A stretch of 14,556 nt of DNA from CAYSCZ01 sp964429655. GTDB lineage: Bacteria > Bacteroidota > Bacteroidia > Cytophagales > Cyclobacteriaceae. The stretch is taken from positions 1 through 14,556 of the forward strand of contig CAYSCZ010000074.1 of the NCBI GenBank assembly GCA_964429655.1. The letters run 5' to 3'. A program made the translations under genes and the position numbers. Positions 1 through 6,643 of this stretch are shown here, piece after piece (within the stretch, counting starts at the first letter, position 1; each line of letters starts with the position of its first letter). The notes below the pieces were generated by a model. It was given only the letters and a program-made list of their open reading frames with translations. It made no database searches and was not told where the DNA came from.

Positions 1-319
1 TTTCGACATGTTGGTCAAATAATCTACTTAACACACAATGTTGCACAACAGCTACAAATTGTTCAGGAGTAAAATCATGAGCAGTTGCCGGAAGAGAAAT
101 TTCCGTATCGAGTTGGATATATTCGGTTTCATCCTGGCAGCATCCTTTTGGGCAATCTTGCTTTTTTTCTTCCGTTCCACAACAATTCTTAATATGGGCA
201 AGAGAAGTAGTGGTCTTTTTGGTAACGGTACAATGATGCTTGTGCAAAGCAAACCCTGCTGTTGTTAGCAGAATAAACATTACCATTGTTATAGCCGATA
301 TTTTACGAAAAATAGCCAT
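1..319 (-). CDS. Small cysteine-rich exported protein resembling the HYC_CC_PP family, 3' end beyond window
   Basis: This frame opens with ATG at 317-319 and stays open to the left edge (106 codons visible), so the C-terminus is missing. It starts MAIFRKISAITMVMFILLTTAG, a short basic N-terminus and one hydrophobic segment (about residues 7-23) that looks like a signal peptide or anchor. Then follow a HHC motif (about residues 27-29), a CC pair in KNCCGTEEK, and C-P-K-G-C-C-Q-D-E before an acidic stretch. This spacing of a His-His/Tyr-Cys motif followed by two Cys pairs resembles the Bacteroidota HYC_CC_PP family, small envelope proteins of unknown function often thought to be metal-related; the expected PP motif would lie outside the window. 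The assignment rests on remembered motif order, not a search. Overlapping open frames on both strands here are shadows. A -7-like box lies just upstream. Confidence 0.65.
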   Translation of the reverse strand, partial: MAIFRKISAITMVMFILLTTAGFALHKHHCTVTKKTTTSLAHIKNCCGTEEKKQDCPKGCCQDETEYIQLDTEISLPATAHDFTPEQFVAVVQHCVLSRLFDQHVE

Positions 320-337
320 TTAATTGGTTTGGGAACG

Positions 338-345
338 CAAAGTTA
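338..345 (-). promoter_or_regulatory. Candidate Bacteroidota -7 promoter box for the cysteine-rich gene
   Basis: On the minus strand this reads TAACTTTG, an exact match to the Bacteroidota -7 consensus TAnnTTTG, ending 18 bases before the ATG at 319. No clear -33 TTTG is visible about 20 bases further upstream, so the assignment is moderate at best. The IS3 terminus begins only about 30 bases upstream of the box. Confidence 0.4.
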
Positions 346-377
346 AGATTTATGTTGTGGTTGTCATTAAAAAAGAG

Positions 378-405
378 TGACTCGTCCTAAAAAAGTTTAC
401 AGGTT
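378..405. repeat. Terminus of a truncated IS3-family element
   Basis: The stretch beginning TGACTCGTCCTAAAAAAG and running into GTTTACAGGTT begins with TG and lies 38 bases beyond the transposase stop codon. That is the position and the TG/CA style expected of the outer end of an IS3-family element. The matching inverted terminus on the other side is not found, because the element is truncated where it meets the IS110 remnant. The exact inner boundary is not defined by the sequence. Confidence 0.5.
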
Positions 406-442
406 AATGAATAAATCCTATCATTAATTTACAATTTAAAAA

Positions 443-724
443 TTAGTCCTGCAGTTGGTTTACAGGAGCCTGTTTTTTCCGATAATAATTCTTCCATAAT
501 TTTTCTGTTTTTATAGGGTTTGTGGATTGATGAATTTGCAAAGGAGTAAAGTTCCCAATACTCATGTGAGGTCTGTCCGTATTGTAGAGAGTTATTGTAT
601 CATCCAATAATGTCCTGGCTTCTTTATTAGACGACACCTGGTGATCATAGAGGTATTCATCTTTGATAATACCATTTACTCTTTCAGCAACAGCATTTTC
701 TAAAGGATCTCCTTTCCGTTGCAA
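443..724 (-). pseudogene. IS3-family transposase, C-terminal fragment (integrase core end)
   Basis: The frame encodes about 93 residues matching the end of an IS3-family OrfB DDE transposase: RKGDPLENAVAERVNGIIKD contains the ENAVAE motif with the third catalytic Glu, followed by LYNTDRPHMSIGNFTPLQIH, the usual final motif of the rve_3 region, and a basic tail ending NQLQD. An intact OrfB would be roughly 250-300 residues with two upstream Asp residues; these are absent. The only start-like codon is a TTG just inside the junction, with an in-frame TGA three codons further upstream, so this is not a whole gene. Upstream it fuses to the IS110 remnant within about 710-721. It is an inactive remnant. 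Confidence 0.85.
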
Positions 725-1243
725 ATGTCTTCAATGATCTTCATGGCGGTAAGGCCTTCAATGTCTCTAACTACTACATCCAATCTGAAGTTGAGGTATT
801 TGAGGAACTTGGTCATTTTGTGGATGCTGTCAGGCTCTCTGCTGGATCATATTTGTCCTTTGTCGGCAAGGGTTCTGAGCCTTTTAATGGTATGACCTAG
901 GAGAAAGCTAGAAGGCAATAATCCGAGGGAATGACGTTTCTGTATCCATTAGCAGTCTAAAACGTCAGTCTTTCCTATTAATATTCTTGGTAAACTTTCC
1001 ATTGGTGAGTACCACTTCGATACCGGAGTTGATAAGCGCTACGAACAGGTTCTGCCAATACGTACCTGTAGACCCCATGGCAACAGTGGTGATATTGTTC
1101 TTCAGAAGCCATTCTACAATTGCGACAAGGTCTTCTGCATAAACGCCAAACTCCCTGACATTTTTATCTCCTTGACCAATGGCCACAAAGTGTGACCGGC
1201 TTCCGATATCAATACCTGCAGCATGGGGGTTGATCACGCTCAT
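711..1243 (-). pseudogene. IS110-family transposase, decayed and 3'-truncated
   Basis: From the ATG at 1241-1243 the first 92 codons encode the N-terminal RuvC-like DEDD domain: AAGIDIGSRSH (D12) and the GSTGTYW motif. The protein then hits a TGA because of what looks like a one-base insertion near 972. In the next frame homology continues as DVLDC-stop-WIQKRHSLGLLPSSF, then LRTLADKGQI-stop-SSREPDSIHK, then LNFRLDVVVRDIEGLTAMK and IIEDICNGK, all typical IS110. Stops lie at 949-951 (TAA, probably from CAA) and 847-849 (TGA). The usual MESTG catalytic Glu is Gly at residue 57 (codon 1073-1075). The C-terminal Transposase_20 domain with the catalytic Ser is missing, replaced by the IS3 fragment. 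It is plainly non-functional. Confidence 0.88.
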
Positions 1244-1533
1244 GGATATTTGTTCTTTTTTTTCATTTCTCGTGCTTTAATGGTTTGAAAAAAGCCCTGA
1301 GAGAATGTATTTTTATGATCGAAAAATATTCTGTACGGGGTACCGAAAGGTTCACCAGTGAAATTTATCAACGAGTCCCAAAGTAAGGTTTTGGGGCTTT
1401 ATACATTCCAGCCATAATTGCAATTGGTCTTGTCCGACAAGTCGAACAGAGATACCAGTTGTAGCTCGGCCTTACAACAGGGCTTGACTAAGATAAAATT
1501 TGGTTCCGAAGGTTCAAACGTTAGCTACTGAAA
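1244..1533. other. Noncoding 5' flank of the IS110 remnant with several hairpins; possible guide (bridge) RNA remnant
   Basis: No coding frame is supported here. Three inverted repeats cluster together: CCCAAA/TTTGGG with a 7-base loop (1377-1395, extendable at the base to 1374-1398), CTTGTC/GACAAG with a 1-base centre (1429-1441), and GTTGTA/TACAAC with a 9-base loop (1458-1478), flanked by CC/GG pairing across an A-A mismatch. In IS110-group elements the guide RNA is encoded in the noncoding end upstream of the transposase, which for this minus-strand gene is this interval. The function is inference. The element's outer boundary is not identifiable, so part of this stretch may be ordinary intergenic DNA after the neighbouring membrane-protein gene. 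Confidence 0.3.
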
Positions 1534-2169
1534 TCAATTTGGAAATAAGGAAATTGTTAGCTTTTTGTTCAGCATTTTTAGTCCCAAATCTGGGGAATTG
1601 TAATCAACCAAAACCGAATCAGTCAAAATCAGAAAAACAACTAAAGCAATCAATGTGAAAGACTGATAAATGGTATGAGCATTATAATCTTTGATGTTAA
1701 ATAAGATGAAGGCCAGCTGGATTGCAATGATGATAAGCTTAGGAATTTGATCCAACAATTGCAAATCTGAAAAATAAAGATCATGAAATATACTTACCGT
1801 TATGATTAGTGTAGAGATAGAAAATAGCCATCTCCACTGATCCATGTAATATTCATGAAGGTCTTCTTCATGCTCTCGCAATCCTGTCGGAAAAAGCATG
1901 CGCGCCAAAATAAATAATAGCGTGGGGTATAATAGAAGAAGCATAACGTGAAACATTGACCAAGCCTCAACCTGTTTAGCGTAGTGATAATTGATAAACC
2001 ACTCCTGAATGAGGCTAAGAAAAGTATTGATAGACATAATTATTAATGGCCAACTTATTTTAATGTGACTAAGATGGGATATAATATCAGCCAGACCACT
2101 TAGTATTTGTGCGATCCCAAGCCCTGATATTAAAGCGGTTATAACTACTACATATTCAAATGGATCCAT
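1534..2169 (-). CDS. Multi-pass integral membrane protein, unknown function
   Basis: The protein has 211 residues, starting MDPFEYVVVITALISGLGIA and ending at TGA (1534-1536). About six hydrophobic segments are visible, roughly residues 5-32, 38-58, 70-95, 110-128, 138-157 and 163-188. They are separated by short charged loops, including an acidic HEEDLHEYY segment near residue 100. There is no signal peptide cleavage site, no cofactor motif and no enzyme motif that I recognise. Proteins with this DPFEY...GLGIAQIL opening recur in Bacteroidota as uncharacterised inner-membrane proteins, as far as I remember. It lies 88 bases downstream of the stop of the cydB remnant, in the same direction, so it may once have been co-transcribed with it. 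Nothing in it looks broken. Confidence 0.75.
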   Translation of the reverse strand: MDPFEYVVVITALISGLGIAQILSGLADIISHLSHIKISWPLIIMSINTFLSLIQEWFINYHYAKQVEAWSMFHVMLLLLYPTLLFILARMLFPTGLREHEEDLHEYYMDQWRWLFSISTLIITVSIFHDLYFSDLQLLDQIPKLIIIAIQLAFILFNIKDYNAHTIYQSFTLIALVVFLILTDSVLVDYNSPDLGLKMLNKKLTISLFPN

Positions 2170-2257
2170 AAATTATTTGGAGAGACATGGATGTTCGATC
2201 CGCCTGGTGATTTATCGCTTTCAATATAGTGAAAAAGCGATTACTGGTGTATTTTCA

Positions 2258-2779
2258 TTAATAACTCATATCATCCATTTTCACCTTCCCTTTAAAAGTC
2301 CAAAACACAAAACAGGTATAGATGACAACCAGTGGCGTTCCGATAGCAGCGATTGTCAGCATTATCCCCAAAGATTTTTCGGAAGCACTGGCATTATGGA
2401 CAGTTAAACCCAGAATTGTCATTAGACTTTCTATTACATGGTTAAATCACTTCAAATCAGACACTAAACATGTTATTGGCTCGTCACCATAGCGATGCTA
2501 TGCCTCCTCGACCTAAGTGCCTGATTTTTTGGGCTTTAACCCTTCATGACAAAATTCCAATGACAAATCTGGGTTAAAGAATATTCCGGATCCATGGTAG
2601 ATAAAATTACTGCCGGGTATAGTTCAAAGGCTACAATGATCAACATCACAGCTACAGAAATTGAAGAAAATAAAAAGAAATAAAAAAGCGTACCAATATT
2701 TCTTAAAGTTTATCAACCGGGAAATATTTGCGATACTCAAAAAAGCGATCATGGCAATCAAAAAAAAGATTGGATTAGC
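2258..2779 (-). pseudogene. cydB: Cytochrome bd oxidase subunit II, C-terminal remnant interrupted by a MITE
   Basis: Read on the minus strand, this encodes roughly the last 113 residues of CydB, the membrane subunit partnering CydA in the cytochrome bd quinol oxidase. The pieces are ANPIFFLIAMIAFLSIANIS, then KKYWYAFLF, SSISVAVMLIIVAFELYPAV, DPEYSLT, then after the inserted element VHNASASEKSLGIMLTIAAI, TPLVVIYTCFVFW and KGKVKMDDMSY-stop (stop at 2258-2260). The YSLT.(Y/H)NAS...IML and final GKVK motifs are typical of the CydB end. Two lesions are visible: the 165-bp element at 2409-2573 with TTAAA target duplication, and a 10-bp tandem slippage in the A-rich tract 2666-2687, which causes a frameshift. 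Upstream of 2779 homology stops at an in-frame TAA. The N-terminal two thirds and cydA are absent from the window. Confidence 0.82.
2409..2573 (+). mobile_element. MITE-like palindromic element, copy A (165 bp)
   Basis: The element begins CCCAGAATTGTCATTAG and ends with the near-complement of CCCAGATTTGTCATTGG, so it has imperfect terminal inverted repeats of at least 17 bases. Direct repeats TTAAA flank it at 2404-2408 and 2574-2578. A second copy, 164 bp with one substitution and one missing end base, lies inverted at 14098-14261. The centre is a hairpin CATAGC-GAT-GCTATG. The element has no coding capacity for a transposase and must have been mobilised in trans. Excising it with one TTAAA rejoins the cydB frame exactly, which fixes the boundaries. 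The helper transposase family is not identifiable from this window. Confidence 0.88.
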
Positions 2780-3134
2780 TTAAACCTGAAAGATGGGGAG
2801 TATAAATCAGTGTCGAAACGATCGATTATTCATATCATGAAAAAATTTTTATTCATAATAATAACTACAACAAATACACGGTTACATATGGATGAATTTC
2901 ATTCAAAAGCTGACAGGCATTTTAAGGTTACCAGCACAACATACTGTTCGTAGCGGACGCTACGATCCTTATTATTTTGAACGTCTGTTCAATTGAACTA
3001 ATATATACCGATGTTGATCTACCTTCAATATCTTTTTCATAGCTGGCACCTCAAAAAAGATAAACACGATCATATATTTAAAAGTAAGCTTCTTTCATAA
3101 GATCAATATTTAAAATGGTCCTGGAAGGTAAATC
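2780..3134. other. Gene-free stretch between cydB remnant and the repeat lipoprotein gene
   Basis: These 355 AT-rich bases hold no convincing gene. A 39-codon frame on the plus strand (2837-2953) begins like a signal peptide but has no further character. There are two short palindromes: a perfect hairpin at 2948-2965 and GTTCAATTGAAC at 2987-2998. No clear poly-T-tailed terminator follows the stop of the lipoprotein gene at 3135. The stretch probably marks the rearrangement that removed the 5' part of cydB. Confidence 0.5.
2948..2965. repeat. Perfect 8-bp hairpin, REP-like
   Basis: The sequence TCGTAGCG-GA-CGCTACGA is a perfect 8-base-pair stem with a 2-base centre and much higher GC than its surroundings. 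It has no adjacent T-run in either direction, so it does not look like a classical intrinsic terminator. It resembles the short palindromes of REP families, but only one copy is present in this window. Confidence 0.4.
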
Positions 3135-6100
3135 TCAATTAGTTGGATTATTCGCCAGGTATTTGTTTTTCACATGAAGCAATGCTCTGAGCGAGTCTTG
3201 GTTATTGGCGACAAGTATCACTGTTCCCTTGGATGTCTCAACTTTTGCCAGGTCTTTGGTATCATACTTCAGAAAAATTCCGCTTTCTGCGAAAGGTACC
3301 GCAGTAAAATTACCTTTACCATCACCTTTTAGTAGTTTCCCATAACCACCATCATTTCGGGGTGTCTCCACTTCTGAGCCATAAAGATTGCCTGCAACAA
3401 AAATATCTAAATGCCCATCACTATTAAAATCATCCGTTACAATCCCATTTACCGAGGATATTTGTACCTGGCTTGGAAGTTCCTTCATTTTAAAATTTTT
3501 ACCTCCTTGGTTTTCAATATAACTAGAGGCAAAGGTCCAGGTTTTTTTATGATACGCTTGTTCCAAATCAGCTTCGCTGTACACTTCTTCAAGCGTGGCT
3601 TCAGCAAAAGAGTTATAATTTGGGAACCTAACACTTATAGCGGGTATCTGTTCTGAAGAGCATTGTCTTCCTCTTAACGGGTATTTAGCTCCATCTTGAT
3701 AATAGCTCAGCACAATATCCAACTGCCCATTACCATCAAAATCTTTAGCATAAACATCAAAGGATTTTTCTTCTGAAGCCTGGTACTTATAATTTTCACC
3801 GAGGTTACCAGCTACAATGTCTTCATCACCATCTTTATCAAAATCTTCAGCCGTTACGCTATACCACCATCCGGCAGACTTTTCAAAACCATAATCACTT
3901 GTTCTGTCAATGAAATTACCTCCATTATTCTCCAAAAAAGTGATGGGTAACCACTCGCCTACAATCACGAGATCCACTAAATCATCCTGGTTAAAGTCTG
4001 TCCAAACCGCATCGGTAACTAAACCGACAGCCTCAAGATACGGGGCCACTTCACTGGTTACATCCGTAAAACTTACTGAGGCATCTGTATCGTTCCTTAA
4101 AATATAGCTTTTAGCGGGCAATGGATACCTCTTTGGAACAACCTTTCCTCCCACGAACAGGTCCAGGTCACCATCATCATCAAAATCTGCTGCTTTTACC
4201 CTGGAACCACTCCCTGTGATCATTGGAAGTGCTTCTTTAGAGCGGGTAAGCTTACCACTTCCATCATTTAGATATAGTCTATCAAGCAATAAGGCTGAAC
4301 CTTTTTTGTTCTCGTTGCCTCCGCTTACAACATACAAATCTAAATCTCTATCGGCATCGGCATCAAAAAATAATGCCCCCATATCTTCATAAAGCGCATC
4401 TTGCTTACCGGGATAATAATCGGAACGCTGAAAGGAGCCATCGGAATTTTGCTTAAATAATACCCCCGAATACCCTTTGGCCCCGCCTACATAGAAATCA
4501 TCCAATCCATCACCATCTACATCACCAACTGCCAGGCCCGGGCCGTTTTTCGAATACATATGCGGTAAAAGAACTTCATCAGCAAAGTCATTGGAAGGAT
4601 TTTCAAAATGCAGATAATCGATCCCTAAATCATTTGTTTTATCCTCAAATAAATAATTCTGAACCAGCACAGATTCCTTATCAAAAGATCGTGCATTTTT
4701 GTAACTAATCTTCAAAAGCTGATTGGTAGATACATTTTTCAGGACCTGCTGCTTACCATCACCCCACGTAACAACAATTTTCTCCACCCTTTCAGCCTTC
4801 TCAACACCAAAATGAACCATCGGTTCCACACTTGATTGGAATCCCCGGGTAAGAAAATGTTCGAATAACTGATAATCATCCAGGTTAAACAATTCTACTT
4901 TCGTGCCCAGGCCCAGCGGATTGTTTTTCGGGCCTTCCAGATCAATCCTCAGATAATTACCTAATCCATATTCCCTGCCCATGTTTCTATAAACAATGGA
5001 TGGATCATCAATATTATTGATAATCACTTCCAGGTCACCATCGTTATCAAGGTCTGCATAGGCAGCGCCATTGGTATAACCTTCATAGTTTAATCCCCAG
5101 GTATCGGATATATCTTCAAAAGTCAGATCCTGTCTATTCCTGAAGCTGTAATTGGCTACCCGCTCATTGGGTATGTTTTTACTTAGTTTGAGGTAATCAA
5201 ATTTTTGTTTCTGCTGATAGGTGGCGTTATCGACTTTTTTGAAATAATCCTTATTATTGATATCCTTCCTGGTTCCGTTGGTGATCATCAGGTCTTTCCA
5301 GCCATCATTATCCAAATCAGCAAATAATGCGGACCAACTCCAATCGGTGGATGAAGTACCGGTTAACCTGGAGATATCACTAAAGTGAGGATATCCCTCG
5401 CGGGTAATGCCATTATTCAACTGGAAATTATTTTGCATGTATTGATAATGGAAGCCAAGACTTACCATCTCCCAAAATCCAGGGGGGTTCATGCTTGCCA
5501 TATTAGCCTTATTCCGGCGGTTGTCCTCAGGGGTCATATCCAATTGCATGAGGTCCAGCAGGCCATCATTATTGAAGTCCGCAGCATCTGCTCCCATACC
5601 AAAGAAAGCGGTATGCTGCGTCACTTGCTGAAGCTTGTCAGTAAAAGTGCCATCACCATTGTTAAAATAAAAATAATCGGGTGTGGCAAAGTCATTGGAA
5701 ATGTATAGGTCAGTCCAACCATCCTGATTAAAGTCACCGGCGGTTGCACTTAAGGCAAGGCCAAAATTCAATACACCGGCTTCCTCGGATACATCGGTAA
5801 AGGAGCCATCACTATTATTTCTATACAGTTTATCTGACTTTTCAGGGTCTTTTTTATACATCATCATTGAATACACCGGATTTGGTGTTTTAAAACTAGT
5901 GGCCGGATAGTTGGCATTGTAAAGATCCAGGTCACCATCGTTATCATAGTCAAAAAAAGTTGCCTGGGTGGTTCTGCCTTCATCAGCAATGCCCATTGTC
6001 TCAGCCCTATCAATGAAGGTAGGTACACCTGTATCATCTACGCCCTGATTGACTAACATCAAATTTTTAGTGGAATTGAACTTTCCCGATACACTCACAT

Positions 6101-6518
6101 AAATATCTAATAACCCATCTGCATTGATGTCAACCATAGAGGCTCCTGTCATCCATCGTATATCACCGGATGAGCCGGATTGTTTAGAAATATCCTCAAA
6201 CTTTAAATTCCCTTTGTTAAGGTAGAGTCTATTTTCCACCATATTGCCTGTAAAATAAAGGTCCTGGAGCCCATCGTTGTTTACATCTCCAACAGCGACA
6301 CCTCCACCCATGTAGATGTATGGATAACTAAAATAGTTTACGACCGAGTCCTCTTTTAACTTGTTATTGAAATCAATACCACTCTCATCAACTGATAAAA
6401 GTTCAAATATTTTTGTGTCCTGACCGATCTTCTTTTTAGAGATTTCATCCCTATCAGCACAAGATGAAATTAGAATACCTGGAATAATTAATAAGATTAT
6501 TAACGTGTAGGCTTTCAT
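3135..6518 (-). CDS. Large FG-GAP/VCBS repeat lipoprotein with central ASPIC/UnbV domain, PUL-associated
   Basis: The start at 6516-6518 is chosen because MKAYTLIILLIIPGILISSC is a lipoprotein signal with the lipidated Cys at residue 20; an upstream in-frame ATG at 6581 would add a poor 21-residue leader. The mature protein (about 1127 residues in all) is built of FG-GAP/VCBS-type repeats with calcium-binding DxDxDG loops: DVNNDG (near 79), DINADG, DYDNDG, DFNQDG, DFNNDG, DLDNDG twice, then after the centre DVDGDG (near 666), DFDDDG, DFDKDG, DFNSDG and others. The central segment about 520-607 is an ASPIC/UnbV domain (NYLRIDLEG, HFGVEKAERVEKIVVTWGDG). Such beta-propeller proteins are common beside SusC/SusD pairs and probably act at the cell surface in glycan binding or as accessory factors; the exact role is unknown. 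It lies 125 bases after susD, separated by a terminator. Confidence 0.9.
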   Translation of the reverse strand: MKAYTLIILLIIPGILISSCADRDEISKKKIGQDTKIFELLSVDESGIDFNNKLKEDSVVNYFSYPYIYMGGGVAVGDVNNDGLQDLYFTGNMVENRLYLNKGNLKFEDISKQSGSSGDIRWMTGASMVDINADGLLDIYVSVSGKFNSTKNLMLVNQGVDDTGVPTFIDRAETMGIADEGRTTQATFFDYDNDGDLDLYNANYPATSFKTPNPVYSMMMYKKDPEKSDKLYRNNSDGSFTDVSEEAGVLNFGLALSATAGDFNQDGWTDLYISNDFATPDYFYFNNGDGTFTDKLQQVTQHTAFFGMGADAADFNNDGLLDLMQLDMTPEDNRRNKANMASMNPPGFWEMVSLGFHYQYMQNNFQLNNGITREGYPHFSDISRLTGTSSTDWSWSALFADLDNDGWKDLMITNGTRKDINNKDYFKKVDNATYQQKQKFDYLKLSKNIPNERVANYSFRNRQDLTFEDISDTWGLNYEGYTNGAAYADLDNDGDLEVIINNIDDPSIVYRNMGREYGLGNYLRIDLEGPKNNPLGLGTKVELFNLDDYQLFEHFLTRGFQSSVEPMVHFGVEKAERVEKIVVTWGDGKQQVLKNVSTNQLLKISYKNARSFDKESVLVQNYLFEDKTNDLGIDYLHFENPSNDFADEVLLPHMYSKNGPGLAVGDVDGDGLDDFYVGGAKGYSGVLFKQNSDGSFQRSDYYPGKQDALYEDMGALFFDADADRDLDLYVVSGGNENKKGSALLLDRLYLNDGSGKLTRSKEALPMITGSGSRVKAADFDDDGDLDLFVGGKVVPKRYPLPAKSYILRNDTDASVSFTDVTSEVAPYLEAVGLVTDAVWTDFNQDDLVDLVIVGEWLPITFLENNGGNFIDRTSDYGFEKSAGWWYSVTAEDFDKDGDEDIVAGNLGENYKYQASEEKSFDVYAKDFDGNGQLDIVLSYYQDGAKYPLRGRQCSSEQIPAISVRFPNYNSFAEATLEEVYSEADLEQAYHKKTWTFASSYIENQGGKNFKMKELPSQVQISSVNGIVTDDFNSDGHLDIFVAGNLYGSEVETPRNDGGYGKLLKGDGKGNFTAVPFAESGIFLKYDTKDLAKVETSKGTVILVANNQDSLRALLHVKNKYLANNPTN

Positions 6519-6588
6519 AACGCTTACCCTTCTTTTTATGTAACTGAAAATTAAAAAATGATGATATGGCACCCAAACCAAAGGCCAT

Positions 6589-6619
6589 AAAAAAAGGCAA
6601 GATTACAAAATCTTGCCTT
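6589..6619 (-). terminator. Rho-independent terminator between susD and the repeat lipoprotein gene
   Basis: On the minus strand a perfect 11-base-pair stem AAGGCAAGATT/AATCTTGCCTT with a TTGT loop runs directly into a T-run (seven Ts, 6589-6595, the last two shared with the stem). It begins 24 bases after the susD stop. It should end most susC-susD transcripts, so the downstream gene would depend on read-through or on its own promoter within 6519-6588, where I see no clear consensus box. Confidence 0.88.
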
Positions 6620-6643
6620 CTGATTTGAATAAAATATTATTTA

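Noticed and set aside
965..1243. A 92-residue open frame as a complete small protein
   Set aside because: It is only the N-terminal part of an IS110 transposase; clear homology continues in another frame past the stop, so it is part of a pseudogene.
1455..1520. An attC-like site suggested by a hairpin and a CGTTAGCT sequence
   Set aside because: The GTTRRRY core is not matched exactly, there is no partner RYYYAAC at the right distance and no integron gene nearby.
2177..2407. A 76-residue plus-strand open frame
   Set aside because: It lies antisense to the cydB remnant and has no protein-like motifs; the minus-strand reading is clearly CydB.
2837..2953. A 39-codon plus-strand frame starting MKKFLFIIITT
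   Set aside because: After a signal-like start it has no recognisable content, and its stop falls inside the hairpin at 2948-2965; too short and unsupported to call.
3135..6518. Tandem DNA repeats within the large lipoprotein gene
   Set aside because: The periodicity is at protein level (DxDxDG loops) with diverged codons; it is not a nucleotide satellite or CRISPR array.
6519..6581. Upstream ATG at 6581 as the start of the repeat lipoprotein
   Set aside because: It would put 21 residues ahead of a well-formed lipoprotein signal and begins immediately after the terminator hairpin; the ATG at 6516-6518 fits far better.
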